From: a bacterium
GTDB lineage: Bacteria; Actinomycetota; Acidimicrobiia; Spongiisociales; JAHEDJ01
Assembly: GCA_024641325.1 (NCBI GenBank)
Contig: JAHEDJ010000027.1
Location: 1 to 37,941, forward strand
Direction: 5' to 3'
DNA length: 37,941 bases
The position numbers were made by a program, and so were the translations under genes. Numbering within the stretch: position 1 is the first letter of the stretch; the number at the start of each line of letters is the position of its first letter. The notes beneath the pieces were generated by a model. It ran no database searches. It saw nothing but the letters and a program-made list of their open reading frames with translations, and was not told where the DNA came from. Below are positions 24,564 to 33,264 of this stretch, piece after piece.

Positions 24564-26531
24564 TCAGCTGCCGCCGAGTGCCAGGCGTTCGAGGGTGGTG
24601 TTCGCGGAATCGATCTCCATCGACGCGGCGGCCTCGTTGCCGGCAGCGCGATGAACTTCACCCAGGCGGAGGCGCGATTGGGCCGTTTCATAGGGCATCT
24701 GGAGCCCCATCCACCGCTTGACGGCTGCTTGCAGGTCCTGGATTGCCGCCTCCGGCCGCCCATCCGTAACGGCAAGTTTCGCCCGTCTGTCGGCTGCTTC
24801 GGCACGCATTGCCTCTGAGTTGCACAATTCGGCGGTCTCTTCCAGTTCTGTCAAGTGAATGCGTGCTTGACCCGGATTACCGAGCGCCAACTCCGTGTCG
24901 ATCAATGACGGAAGGAACTTCGCCCGATCCAGCGGTTGTGGGTGATCCGCCATTGCGTCCAGCAAGAGCCGTTCCGCTGCTACGGCTTCGCCTTCAACAA
25001 GGCGGAGCCGGGCGAGTCCGGGAAGAGGCGTGAACCCATGCTCATGGGCCGACCGGAAGTGAGCCTCGGCCTCTTCGAGTTTCCCGGCTCGCAACTCGAC
25101 CTCACCGATCTGATAGAGGGCTGCGCCGATGATCGGTGTGTATCCGGTGAGTTCATCCACGGCCCGGTGAAGATCGGTCGTCGCCGCGTCCCAGTCCCCG
25201 CGCAGCCATTTCAGCTCCGCCCGGAAGACTCTGCATATTCCCGGATACGCGGAGTCGGAGTGCTGGCTACACCATGCTTCGGCGGCGTCGCTCCACTCGG
25301 CCGCCCGTTGGTAATCGGCTACCTGGTCGCAGACCGACAGCATATTGCAGTAGTTTCGACCGGTGGCGTCGGGGTCGAGTTCGCCCGAGACTGCAGCCAC
25401 CATCGACTCGTCGACGAGTGCCATTCCTTCGTCCACCCGACCCATCGCAACGAGGAACCGACCCTTGTCCATGAGGCCGAGAGCTTCGATACTCCTGTTC
25501 CCCAGCTCGATGCCTACTGCGATCGTTTGGTCTGCCAGGGAGAGAGCTTTCTCTGGTTCCCCCTCGCTTTCATACGCGTGGACGCTCTGCCACCGCAAGA
25601 GATATCCGTGGGCCTCAGTTCCGGCGGCATCCTGAACAATCCTCTCAGCCCGGGCGACCCATGCGTTGGAAACTGCCTTCGCAAGTTTGTATTTGTACAG
25701 GAAGGCGAGGTCGAGCGCCGTGAGGGCGGCTGCTTGCATCTTGCCTTCTTGCACGAGTTTCCCGTAGGCCTTTTCTTTGATCGACACCGCCTCACCGCTA
25801 CGGCCGGTCCAATAGGCAGTCGCGCCGAGTCGTTGTAAGTCCTCCGACTTCAGCTCGATGGATTCGCTTGCCGCACTCAGCGCCTTGTAGGCGACTTCCC
25901 ATTGCTGTGACGCATGTGCCTGTCGTCCGTCGGCTATGAGATCCGCGGCGTCCCGCACCGGACTGCTGGTCCGCAAAGCCGGAAACTCGGTCCTCAGATC
26001 CGGATGCACGACCTGGAATACGTGCTCGGGCTGATCCAGATCCTTCAGAACTTGCCCGCCCAAATCACCAAGGCTCACACCCTGCGGAAGGTCGGCGAGG
26101 AGTAACTGGGCGGTGACTGCCGACACGAGGATCTGACCGCCGTGCCCGATAGAAAGGAGGCGTGCGCATCGATTGAGGGGCGGCCCGAAGTAGTCCCCAT
26201 CGCGCTCGTCGGCGTTCCCGGTGTGAAGAGCCATCCGGACGAGAAACGGCGACACGTCGCCCCACTCCTCAGCAGCCAGCGTCGTTTGAATCTCAATGGC
26301 CGCCCTGATCGCATGAAGAGGCGACGAGAACGCCGAACAGAACGCATCGCCAGCCGTCGTGAACACGGAGCCACCACGGGATTCGATCGATGTCCGCACG
26401 ATTGCATCGTGACGGGCCATTGCCTCTTTCATGACATCCTGGTGTGCTTCCCAGCGACGGGTACTTCCTTCAACGTCCGTGAAAAGGAAGGTCACGGTGC
26501 CCGTGGGGCTAGGTGTCATCGACTGGCTCAT
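24564..26531 (-). CDS. Class III adenylate/guanylate cyclase-like protein with TPR repeats
   Basis: A 655-residue protein. Residues 10-190 are a class III nucleotide cyclase domain: metal Asp D19 in FLFTDVEGST, D62 in TTAGDAF, the DGDYFGPPLNRCAR segment with transition-state N120 and R124. Residues about 215-650 are helical TPR-like repeats (AYWTGRSGEAVSIKEKAYG, YQIGEVELRAGKLEEAEAHF). Unlike the usual actinobacterial relatives there is no AAA/STAND ATPase between the two. It likely makes cAMP or cGMP in response to a protein partner bound by the TPRs (inference). Start ATG 26531 has no Shine-Dalgarno; a TACAGT 12 nt upstream may be its -10. A family A palindrome lies 45 nt upstream. Confidence 0.85.
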   Translation of the reverse strand: MSQSMTPSPTGTVTFLFTDVEGSTRRWEAHQDVMKEAMARHDAIVRTSIESRGGSVFTTAGDAFCSAFSSPLHAIRAAIEIQTTLAAEEWGDVSPFLVRMALHTGNADERDGDYFGPPLNRCARLLSIGHGGQILVSAVTAQLLLADLPQGVSLGDLGGQVLKDLDQPEHVFQVVHPDLRTEFPALRTSSPVRDAADLIADGRQAHASQQWEVAYKALSAASESIELKSEDLQRLGATAYWTGRSGEAVSIKEKAYGKLVQEGKMQAAALTALDLAFLYKYKLAKAVSNAWVARAERIVQDAAGTEAHGYLLRWQSVHAYESEGEPEKALSLADQTIAVGIELGNRSIEALGLMDKGRFLVAMGRVDEGMALVDESMVAAVSGELDPDATGRNYCNMLSVCDQVADYQRAAEWSDAAEAWCSQHSDSAYPGICRVFRAELKWLRGDWDAATTDLHRAVDELTGYTPIIGAALYQIGEVELRAGKLEEAEAHFRSAHEHGFTPLPGLARLRLVEGEAVAAERLLLDAMADHPQPLDRAKFLPSLIDTELALGNPGQARIHLTELEETAELCNSEAMRAEAADRRAKLAVTDGRPEAAIQDLQAAVKRWMGLQMPYETAQSRLRLGEVHRAAGNEAAASMEIDSANTTLERLALGGS

Positions 26532-26562
26532 GATGGGGCAGCCACTGTAGCGGCGGCGGCTG

Positions 26563-26958
26563 ATGTCAATATGGCGTTTCTCGGCAATACTGTTGCGCGT
26601 GGGGAATGACAGTATTGCCGAGAAACCTTCATCAACGGCTGAGCGGTTGCGGATACGACGCGCCGAGCTGGCCGGCGAGCTCGCCACGTTGACGGCCCCT
26701 CCCGAAGCCGGGACCAATGTGTCCTTCGGGAAGCGGGTTGGGGATGGAACCGCTGAGGCGGTCGAGCGGATCAGCACCACGGCCACTGCCCGGTCCATTG
26801 CTCGATCAATCGCCGACATCGATCGCGCCATCGACAAAGTAGCCCAGGGGACCTACGGCGAGTGTGATGGCTGCGGCGGGGCGATCCCGGCCGAGCGCCT
26901 CGAGGCAATTCCGGCGACCTCGTTTTGTGTTCGATGCAGCGGAGGTCGCCGCCCTTGA
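26563..26958 (+). CDS. DksA/TraR-type zinc-finger protein (N-terminus within a repeat)
   Basis: Up to 131 residues. The C-terminus carries the family Cys4 finger, GECDGCGG and CVRCSGG, after the helical segment DIDRAIDKVAQGTYGECDGC typical of DksA/TraR proteins that act on RNA polymerase or with unknown partners in actinobacteria. The first 21 codons from ATG 26563 pass through family A palindrome copy 5 and encode the non-homologous FSAILL...SIAEK. The only other starts are GTG 26599 inside the repeat and TTG 26647 after it, which gives a 103-residue protein beginning just before RIRRAELAGEL. None has a good ribosome binding site. Divergent from the cyclase gene. Confidence 0.72.
   Translation: MSIWRFSAILLRVGNDSIAEKPSSTAERLRIRRAELAGELATLTAPPEAGTNVSFGKRVGDGTAEAVERISTTATARSIARSIADIDRAIDKVAQGTYGECDGCGGAIPAERLEAIPATSFCVRCSGGRRP
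26577..26625. repeat. 49-bp palindrome, family A, copy 5 (inverted, single)
   Basis: Arms TTTCTCGGCAATACTGTT and GACAGTATTGCCGAGAAA pair at all 18 positions with one wobble; loop 13 nt. The reverse complement of the loop, ATTCCCCACGCGC, matches the loops of copies 1, 3 and 4, so this copy lies in the opposite orientation. It is a single copy between divergent genes. Confidence 0.93.
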
Positions 26959-27018
26959 GTTTTCGATAGTCCTGCGTGCTGCGAGTCACACATAGCGCTG
27001 CGTAGAAACCTCTCTGAG

Positions 27019-27024
27019 TACTCT
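27019..27024 (+). promoter_or_regulatory. -10-like hexamer, leaderless start of NYN-domain gene
   Basis: TACTCT lies 7 nt before GTG 27032 and supports that start over GTG 27026, which is only 1 nt from the hexamer. Confidence 0.35.
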
Positions 27025-27031
27025 GGTGGGC

Positions 27032-28246
27032 GTGAAGGCTTCCAAGGCTCTCCTGAACCTCCTCGAGTCCACCCTCGAGGCAGCCCGACGCGTCCTCCGC
27101 GACCTCGAACCGGATGAGGTTCCCGCCGCTGTGCGCAAGGTCGCTAGAGACTCGGGTAGGCGCCTCCCACCGCCCTACGCCCGGAGCCTCTACGCCGAAC
27201 TCGATGAAAACGACTGGTTTCGGGACAAGGTGACGGATGTGCTGGTCGCGGCCGATCCGGACTCCGAAGATATTCGCCTGGCTGCCGCCGGATTCTTCCT
27301 GCACCGGCCCGAGAACTGGGAAGAACGGCTCGTCGCCTTGCTGGCCAAGCATGAAGAAAAGGAGATGGGGACTGAGGTCGCCGCCCTTGAACAGACTATC
27401 GAGCGACTGAAATCGGCCCTCGATGCTGCCAAGGAGAAGGAGCGCAAGGCGCGCGCTGCTCTCTCCGACCTGCGAACCGAGACAGAGAAGAGGGTCAAGG
27501 AGGCTAAAGCCGCGGCCGAGGCGGCCCGGGCTGCCGCAACGGGGCCTTCGGTCGATCTCGAGCGCGAATTGCAGGGATCCGCCGCAGAAATCGCCCGGCT
27601 CAAGACCGACCTCGTGGAGGCGGACGGCAGAATCGACTCGCTGAAATCGATGTTGCTCAAGGCGCGGCGAATGGAACGAGGAGGCGCCGACGATCCCGGC
27701 CCCCGTGTGTGGCGTACGGGCGACCCGCTCGACATGGCCAAGATGCTCGACGACGTCATGCTGGCGATGCGACCCAGCTCCGTCGACGTCGGCTACATGG
27801 GTGAGGCGGCAGCAGCACTGGAAGTGCCGGACGGCATTCGACCGGATCAGGCCGATGCGATTCGCTGGATGCTGCACCAGGAAAGACCGGTAACTCTGGT
27901 CGTCGACGGATACAACGTTTCCTTCCAGCTGGACGAAAGCAGGTTCTCGACCCCCGAGTTGCGCGAGCAGGTAAGAGATGGACTGGTTCGATTGCGACGC
28001 CTGGCCAGGGGTCCGCTTCCCACGATCCTTGTCTTCGACTCTGCCGAGGAAGAGGCAAACATTCCGGGGCCGGTCGAGACCCGTTTCGTCCGCAGCGCAG
28101 ACGACGAGATTGTTCGATTGTCCGCAGGTCTACCAGGCGACGTGATCGTGATCTCGACGGACAGAGAGGTTCGCGAAAGAGCCGAGCTCAACGGTGCGAT
28201 TGCTCTGTGGAGCGACGCGTTCGTGGGATGGATGCGGAGCCGCTGA
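27032..28246 (+). CDS. Coiled-coil protein with C-terminal NYN (YacP-like) nuclease domain
   Basis: A 404-residue protein. Residues 1-105 are helical with PPPYARSLYAELDENDWFRD; 110-215 form a long charged coiled coil; 285-404 are a NYN/PIN-type RNase domain with acidic residues in LVVDGYNVSF (D292), LVFDSAEEEA (D336), RSADDEI (D357/D358) and VISTDREVRERA (D377). The bacterial relative YacP (Rae1) cleaves mRNA at the ribosome, so RNA cleavage is a reasonable inference; the long coiled coil suggests oligomerisation or a scaffold. GTG 27032 is chosen from the -10 hexamer spacing. It ends 1 nt before the TTG of the HisN-like gene. Confidence 0.82.
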   Translation: MKASKALLNLLESTLEAARRVLRDLEPDEVPAAVRKVARDSGRRLPPPYARSLYAELDENDWFRDKVTDVLVAADPDSEDIRLAAAGFFLHRPENWEERLVALLAKHEEKEMGTEVAALEQTIERLKSALDAAKEKERKARAALSDLRTETEKRVKEAKAAAEAARAAATGPSVDLERELQGSAAEIARLKTDLVEADGRIDSLKSMLLKARRMERGGADDPGPRVWRTGDPLDMAKMLDDVMLAMRPSSVDVGYMGEAAAALEVPDGIRPDQADAIRWMLHQERPVTLVVDGYNVSFQLDESRFSTPELREQVRDGLVRLRRLARGPLPTILVFDSAEEEANIPGPVETRFVRSADDEIVRLSAGLPGDVIVISTDREVRERAELNGAIALWSDAFVGWMRSR

Positions 28247-28247
28247 C

Positions 28248-29039
28248 TTGAACATCCTCGCCGAACTCGAGTTTGCCCAGAAGCTGGCCGACGTTGCCGA
28301 TCGGGCGACGCTCGCCAGTTTCAAAGCGCTGGATCTGGTCGTGGATACGAAACCGGACCTGACGCCGGTCTCTGAAGCGGATCGACAGGTCGAGGAGTTG
28401 CTGCGTGCGCAGATATCTACCGAGCGACCGGATCACGAGATTCTTGGTGAGGAGTTCGGAGTTTCTGGAGCGGGAGAGTGGCTCTGGATCATCGATCCGA
28501 TCGACGCAACCATGAATTACGTGCGCGGTATCCCGGTTTTTGCCACCTTGATAGCTCTGACCCGGTTCGGGCGGACCGAGGTGGGAGTCGTGACGGCGCC
28601 CGCCCTGGGTCGGCGTTGGTGGGCGGCCAGGGGTCACGGCGCCTTCCTCAACGGTGACCAGATCGCCGTTTCCGGCGTTGCCAGGTTGGAGGACGCTCAG
28701 CTGTCGGTCAACAGCCTGCTCGATTTCGCCGATCACGGCTTCTGGGAAGGCGGCCTCGCCCTTTCCGAACGATGCTGGCGTACCAGAGGCTTCGGTGATT
28801 TCTGGTCACACATGCTGGTCGCAGAGGGAGCCGTGGATATTGCCGCCGAACCCATCGTGGCTTCCTGGGACCTAGCCGCATTGCAGGTAATCGTGGAAGA
28901 AGCAGGCGGTCGCTTCACCGATTTCTCCGGCGAGTCCACTTTCGAGGGCGGCAACGTCGTCACGAGCAACGGGTTCTTGCATGAGGAGGCACTGGATTTG
29001 CTCGGCCGCGGCGGGAACCAACCAGCGGCCAAAACCTAG
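28248..29039 (+). CDS. hisN: Inositol monophosphatase family protein, histidinol-phosphatase (HisN)-like
   Basis: A 263-residue phosphatase of the IMPase fold. Metal ligands: Glu in HEILGEEFGV, the two Asp of WIIDPIDATMNYVRG (usual DGT is DAT here) and Asp in VASWDLAAL near the C-terminus. The VRGIPVFATLIAL continuation resembles actinobacterial HisN, which removes phosphate from histidinol-phosphate in histidine synthesis; other sugar or inositol phosphates are possible. The TTG start at 28248, 1 nt after the previous stop, begins the family-like sequence NILAELEFAQKLADVAD; longer in-frame sequence overlaps the upstream gene. Likely co-transcribed with it. Confidence 0.82.
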   Translation: MNILAELEFAQKLADVADRATLASFKALDLVVDTKPDLTPVSEADRQVEELLRAQISTERPDHEILGEEFGVSGAGEWLWIIDPIDATMNYVRGIPVFATLIALTRFGRTEVGVVTAPALGRRWWAARGHGAFLNGDQIAVSGVARLEDAQLSVNSLLDFADHGFWEGGLALSERCWRTRGFGDFWSHMLVAEGAVDIAAEPIVASWDLAALQVIVEEAGGRFTDFSGESTFEGGNVVTSNGFLHEEALDLLGRGGNQPAAKT

Positions 29040-29124
29040 AACTCGTCGACTCCCGACTCGCAACATTTTCTGTCCCACCCTCCTTGTACCTTGAAGAAGG
29101 AATGACCGAACAGGAGGCAAGGAC

Positions 29125-29325
29125 ATGCGAATCGATTGTGACGTCTGTGCGATGCGGAACACGGATGCCTGCACGGATTGCGTCGTTACCTTCCTGCTCA
29201 CGGCCGGGCCGGTGGAACTCAACGACATGGAGACCGAGGCGTTGGGAAACCTGGCCGAAGTGGGGCTCGTTCCCCGGCTCCGGCTCATTCCACGAAAAGA
29301 GGAGCATTCAGCGGCGAGCGGGTAG
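29125..29325 (+). CDS. Small Cys4 protein, conserved-looking hypothetical
   Basis: A 66-residue protein beginning MRIDCDVCAMRNTDACTDC: C5, C8, C16 and C19 form a CxxC-7-CxxC pattern suited to one zinc or an iron-sulfur centre. The rest is a short amphipathic helix region (VTFLLTAGPVELNDMETEAL) and a basic end. The start has an excellent AGGAGG 7 nt upstream. I recall similar tiny proteins in actinobacteria but know no function. It sits between the HisN-like gene and queG. Confidence 0.75.
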   Translation: MRIDCDVCAMRNTDACTDCVVTFLLTAGPVELNDMETEALGNLAEVGLVPRLRLIPRKEEHSAASG

Positions 29326-29336
29326 GGACGAGGCCG

Positions 29337-29342
29337 TAGCCT
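29337..29342 (+). promoter_or_regulatory. -10-like hexamer, leaderless start of queG
   Basis: TAGCCT lies 6 nt before GTG 29349. An in-frame TAG at the same place blocks any longer protein, so GTG 29349 is the first possible start. Confidence 0.4.
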
Positions 29343-29348
29343 GGGGAG

Positions 29349-30494
29349 GTGGAGCGACTAGTTGAGCGTCTGAAAGAGCGAGCCGAAGAGGCGGGGCTCG
29401 ACGGATTTGGTGTGACCGGCGCGGACCCGTTCGATGTGGCGGCCCGCACGCTGACCGAGCGAAAGGCCGCAGGTCTTTCGGGCCGGCTCGGATTCACCTA
29501 CCGTGATCCGCAGACCTCGTCGAACGTCCGGCGGTCGTTCCCCTGGGCGAACTCTCTGGTCGTGGCGGCGAAATCGTACGTGCCTGAGGCTGGTTCGCCC
29601 GGTCCGCCGGACGGCTCGACCGGACGGGTGGCGCGGTTCGCCAGCGAGGATCATTACGTCCCGTTGCGGGCTGGTCTTCAGGCGGTTGCAGGCGTCCTGG
29701 TCGATGCAGGGTTTCAGGCTGAGGTGCTGAGTGACGACAGTCGCCTCATCGACCGTGCTGCTGCGGTGCGGGCTGGAGTTGGCTGGTGGGGCAAGAGCAC
29801 GATGGTGATTTCGCCCAAGCACGGGCCGTGGCTGTTGCTCGGGTCGGTCGTTACCGACGCGCTGCTTCCTCCGACCGACCCGATGCGACGCGATTGCGGG
29901 AAGTGCATTGCCTGCATTCCTGCCTGTCCAACGGGAGCATTGATAGAACCCGGGGTTCTGGACGCCACGCGCTGCATTGCCTACTGGGCGCAAACTCCGG
30001 GTGTGATTCCACGGGAGCTTCGCAGGCCGTGGGGAGACCGCATCTACGGTTGCGACGATTGTCTGGATGCCTGCCCGCCGGGACATGCGGTTCTAGGAAC
30101 GACAGAACTGGGCGGCCGCCTGGACCTCGGCGAGGTTTTGACGGCGGATGATGAAGTACTTCTGGAAATGGCCGGGCACTGGTTTATCCCCAAACGCGAT
30201 CCCGACTACATCCGCCGCAACGCCCTCATCGCGGTGGGGAACTCGCGGGGAGCGGCACATCTTCTGATGCTGGAGCGTTACCTGCATCACCGACGTGCCA
30301 CCCTGCGGTCCCATGCCGCCTGGGCGCTGGGTGAAATGGGCGAGATCGCCAAGAGTCCGTTGCTAGAACGGATGGTGATTGAACACGATCCGGTCGTTCT
30401 GGAAGAGATCGAGGCTGCACTAGCCATGCAGAGACTGCATAGCGACAAGCGCGAGACGAAAGCTACGGACCAACGGCCAACCGCTAATGGCTAA
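29349..30494 (+). CDS. queG: Epoxyqueuosine reductase
   Basis: A 381-residue cobalamin- and iron-sulfur-dependent enzyme that reduces epoxyqueuosine to queuosine in tRNA, the last step of Q synthesis. The catalytic region D130-SRLIDRAAAVRAGVGWWGKS matches the family; two [4Fe-4S] sites are formed by C183, C186, C189, C193 and C209, C235, C238, C242. The C-terminal HEAT-like helices (290-365) bind tRNA. The last eleven residues or so are encoded by a heptamer tandem repeat and look like an accidental extension. It starts at GTG 29349. No other queuosine genes are in the window. The B12 requirement is notable beside the cobalamin protein at 71-1042. Confidence 0.93.
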   Translation: MERLVERLKERAEEAGLDGFGVTGADPFDVAARTLTERKAAGLSGRLGFTYRDPQTSSNVRRSFPWANSLVVAAKSYVPEAGSPGPPDGSTGRVARFASEDHYVPLRAGLQAVAGVLVDAGFQAEVLSDDSRLIDRAAAVRAGVGWWGKSTMVISPKHGPWLLLGSVVTDALLPPTDPMRRDCGKCIACIPACPTGALIEPGVLDATRCIAYWAQTPGVIPRELRRPWGDRIYGCDDCLDACPPGHAVLGTTELGGRLDLGEVLTADDEVLLEMAGHWFIPKRDPDYIRRNALIAVGNSRGAAHLLMLERYLHHRRATLRSHAAWALGEMGEIAKSPLLERMVIEHDPVVLEEIEAALAMQRLHSDKRETKATDQRPTANG

Positions 30495-30497
30495 TGG
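30463..30497. repeat. Heptamer tandem repeat (STRR-like)
   Basis: Five consecutive 7-mers: CTACGGA, CCAACGG, CCAACCG, CTAATGG, CTAATGG. The array spans the queG stop codon (30492-30494) and so codes for the tail of QueG. Confidence 0.7.
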
Positions 30498-30509
30498 CCC
30501 GGAGACGCG

Positions 30510-30515
30510 TACCAT
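30510..30515 (+). promoter_or_regulatory. -10-like hexamer, leaderless start of ilvD
   Basis: TACCAT lies 6 nt before ATG 30522; no Shine-Dalgarno is present. No leader peptide or terminator precedes ilvD, in contrast to ilvBNC. Confidence 0.45.
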
Positions 30516-30521
30516 GCCCAC

Positions 30522-32189
30522 ATGACGCGCAAGATCCACTCCCAGGATGTGACCGACGGGCCGGCCAAAGCAGGGGCACGGGCGATGCTCAGGGCCGTCG
30601 GCCTCGAAGAAGACGATTTCCGGAAACCTCAGGTCGGCCTCGTCTCGGCAGGCAACGAGGTAACGCCGTGCAATCTTTCCGGCCCACGGCTGGCGGCGAA
30701 GGCAAAAGAGGGAGTGCGCTCCTCAGGCGGAGTCGGGCTGACGTTCGCCACCATCGCCGTGTCGGATGGTATCTCGATGGGTCATGAGGGAATGCGCGCA
30801 TCGCTGGTCAGCAGGGAGGTGATCGCCGACTCCGTAGAACTCGTAATGCATGCCGAGAGGTTCGATGCAATGGTCACCATCGCCGGCTGCGACAAATCGC
30901 TTCCCGGAATGCTGATGGCGGCAGCCCGAACCAATCTCCCGAGCGTTTTCTTGTACGGGGGATCGAGCCTGCCCGGTCGCTGGCGCGGAAAAGACATCTC
31001 GATCGTCGACGTCTTTGAAGGAATTGGTGCCTTCAACGAAGGAACCATCACGAAAGAGGAGTTGTTGGGCATCGAGCAATCTGCTTGCCCTGGAGAAGGA
31101 TCATGCGCAGGCATGTTCACTGCCAACACCATGGCGAGCGTCGGCGAGGCGATCGGTATGTCACTGCCGGGAAGCGCCACCGTCCCGGCCCCCGATCCCC
31201 GGCTCGAGGCCTTTGCTGTGCAATCGGGTGAGGCCGTCATGCGGCTTCTCACCGACAACCTGCGCCCGCGGCAAATCATGACCCGGCCGGCATTCGAGAA
31301 CGCGATCACCACCGTGATGGCTCTCGGTGGCTCTACCAACGCGGTTCTCCATCTGCTGGCGATGGCCTTTGAGGCCGGCGTCGAGTTGACCCTGGAGGAT
31401 TTCGACACGATCAGTCGCCGCACTCCGCATATCGGAGACCTCAAACCATTTGGTGCCTATCACATGGTGGACCTCGATCACATCGGCGGGGTACCGGTCG
31501 TGATGCGAGCGCTGCTCGATGAAGGCCTCCTGCACGGTGATCTTCCGACCGTGACCGGCAAAACCGTTGCCGAAAACCTCGCCGGCGTTTCTTTCCCAAC
31601 AGGTCAGGATGTCATCAGGCCGACCGAACATCCGTTGGCCGTCGAGGGCGGTATAGCCGTGTTGAGGGGGTCGCTTGCCCAGGAGGGGGCGGTCGTGAAG
31701 ATCGCAGGCGTCGAACTAGATACTTTCGAAGGTGCGGCAAGGGTCTTCGACGATGAACAAGGCGCCCTCGAAGCCCTCTTCAATCATCGCCTGCACCCGG
31801 GGGACGTGGTCGTCATCCGTTATGAGGGTCCGAAGGGTGGGCCTGGTATGCGAGAGATGCTGCAAATAACGGCTGCCATCAAGGGCGCCGGTCTCGGCAA
31901 GGACGTCCTGCTCATAACCGATGGACGATTCTCGGGTGGAACAACGGGTCTATGCATCGGTCACGTAGCTCCCGAAGCTGCCGGCGGCGGTGCGCTGGCT
32001 CTCGTCGAGGAAGGAGACCGCATCCGCGTTGACCTTCCCGCCCGAAGACTCGATCTGCTGGTCGACGAGGCGACTTTGGCCACGCGAAGGGCAGGGTGGA
32101 AACTGCCGGAGCCGAGGTATGCGACCGGCGCTCTTGCCAAATACGCCCGTTTGGTGGGCTCTGCCGAGGGTGGTGCCGTAACGGCATGA
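30522..32189 (+). CDS. ilvD: Dihydroxy-acid dehydratase
   Basis: A 555-residue iron-sulfur dehydratase converting dihydroxy acids to 2-oxo acids, the third step of valine and isoleucine synthesis. Cluster ligands appear in [22 protein letters not shown] and [18 protein letters not shown]; the C-terminal [28 protein letters not shown] is a family hallmark. Length is normal. It is encoded 6 kb from ilvBNC on the opposite strand and seems to have its own promoter, so it is not under the attenuator. Its products feed LeuA and transamination. Confidence 0.97.
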   Translation: MTRKIHSQDVTDGPAKAGARAMLRAVGLEEDDFRKPQVGLVSAGNEVTPCNLSGPRLAAKAKEGVRSSGGVGLTFATIAVSDGISMGHEGMRASLVSREVIADSVELVMHAERFDAMVTIAGCDKSLPGMLMAAARTNLPSVFLYGGSSLPGRWRGKDISIVDVFEGIGAFNEGTITKEELLGIEQSACPGEGSCAGMFTANTMASVGEAIGMSLPGSATVPAPDPRLEAFAVQSGEAVMRLLTDNLRPRQIMTRPAFENAITTVMALGGSTNAVLHLLAMAFEAGVELTLEDFDTISRRTPHIGDLKPFGAYHMVDLDHIGGVPVVMRALLDEGLLHGDLPTVTGKTVAENLAGVSFPTGQDVIRPTEHPLAVEGGIAVLRGSLAQEGAVVKIAGVELDTFEGAARVFDDEQGALEALFNHRLHPGDVVVIRYEGPKGGPGMREMLQITAAIKGAGLGKDVLLITDGRFSGGTTGLCIGHVAPEAAGGGALALVEEGDRIRVDLPARRLDLLVDEATLATRRAGWKLPEPRYATGALAKYARLVGSAEGGAVTA

Positions 32190-32215
32190 TCGTCGGGAGA
32201 TTGGACGAGGCGCGT

Positions 32216-32221
32216 TAGCCT
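32216..32221 (+). promoter_or_regulatory. -10-like hexamer before the zinc-ribbon gene
   Basis: TAGCCT lies 9 nt before ATG 32231, with no Shine-Dalgarno. Confidence 0.35.
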
Positions 32222-32230
32222 GACGGCGAT

Positions 32231-32971
32231 ATGACAGACAGGGTCACGTGTCCCTCCTGCGGGGCTGCCAATCCAGGGGGGTCTGAGTGGTGCGGCCAGT
32301 GTTTCTATGGTTTCGGGTCGACATCCGGCCCGGCAAGGCCCACCGAGGAGCAAATCGAGCAACCGGCTCATCCGCAGCCGGCCCCGGCCAGACCAATCGC
32401 TCCACCTCCGGCGCTGAAAGGACCGATCCGACCACCTGTTCCGCCCGGTCGGCCTGAGCGACCGGCATCGGCATTTCCCGCGCCGCCCTCGGAACCAGCC
32501 GCCACCGTTGCCGCAGGTTGGACCTGCGCATCTTGTGGAACTGAGAATGCGGTGACGTCCGACATCTGCCGGTCGTGTGATACCTCCATCTATCGCACAT
32601 TCGGAGCCGAGGATGAAATTCGCCCGGCCGTTGAACCGGCGACCGCAGCGTTGTGGGGTCTGCTGCCCGGCGGCGGTCATTTCAAGTTGAAGGAAGCCGG
32701 CCTCGGGTTGGCCGTGGCCGGGTTGATTCTGAGTGCTCTGGCGTTCGGCGTGCTCATGGTGAGTGGAAACAGGCGCCCCCTCGGATTCGTTCTGTTGTTG
32801 CTCGGGGTGGTTGCCTGGGCCATCTCGATCTACGATGCAACTCGCTTTGCGGCCGACAACGACGATGCCGTTCTGCTGCGCCCACGGGTCATCACCGCGG
32901 TGATGGGGATCGTGTTTGCCATCGTGATCGTCGCCGCAGTATCTATCACGGGAGAAGAACCGATTCCATGA
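32231..32971 (+). CDS. Double zinc-ribbon membrane protein, hypothetical
   Basis: A 246-residue protein. The first zinc ribbon uses C7, C10, C21 and C24; a Pro/Ala-rich linker follows (30-92); the second ribbon uses C99, C102, C113 and C116. The C-terminal part has three membrane helices (about 156-178, 183-201, 219-240) after LLPGGGHFKLKEAGLGLAVAG, a motif seen in membrane proteins with a short GGGHFY-like segment. Ribbons would face the cytoplasm. No defined function; similar proteins are annotated only as zinc-ribbon. Its stop overlaps the next start (ATGA). Confidence 0.78.
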   Translation: MTDRVTCPSCGAANPGGSEWCGQCFYGFGSTSGPARPTEEQIEQPAHPQPAPARPIAPPPALKGPIRPPVPPGRPERPASAFPAPPSEPAATVAAGWTCASCGTENAVTSDICRSCDTSIYRTFGAEDEIRPAVEPATAALWGLLPGGGHFKLKEAGLGLAVAGLILSALAFGVLMVSGNRRPLGFVLLLLGVVAWAISIYDATRFAADNDDAVLLRPRVITAVMGIVFAIVIVAAVSITGEEPIP

Positions 32972-33264
32972 ACGGAGCTTTTGGCATCAGTCTCGTGATC
33001 GGCATCATCGGTTTGATTGCCTGGATCCTCGTCGGTGGTTTTTCCGAGGCGAATGATGGTCGGCCCATTCATCCCGATGAGCGTTTCGGGGCTAGAGGAC
33101 GGGCCATCGTTGCGGGTCTCACAGCCTTCGGGATCGGTGGCCTGTCTGCTTCCTACGGCGGGTGGCCGATGGCTGCCTCCGTACCGGCTGCGGTCGTGGC
33201 GGCCGTGGTATTCGGCATCTATGCCTATCGGTTCAACCCCGGCGACGAGCCGGAAACCAACTGA
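32968..33264 (+). CDS. Small membrane protein, hypothetical
   Basis: A 98-residue protein with three predicted helices: 5-24 (FGISLVIGIIGLIAWILVGG), 46-63 and 68-87, with an acidic/polar loop between the first two. ATG 32968 overlaps the upstream stop by 4 nt, indicating coupling with the zinc-ribbon protein. Its TGA is followed without a gap by the ATG of the phosphoesterase. Family unknown to me. Confidence 0.7.
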   Translation: MNGAFGISLVIGIIGLIAWILVGGFSEANDGRPIHPDERFGARGRAIVAGLTAFGIGGLSASYGGWPMAASVPAAVVAAVVFGIYAYRFNPGDEPETN

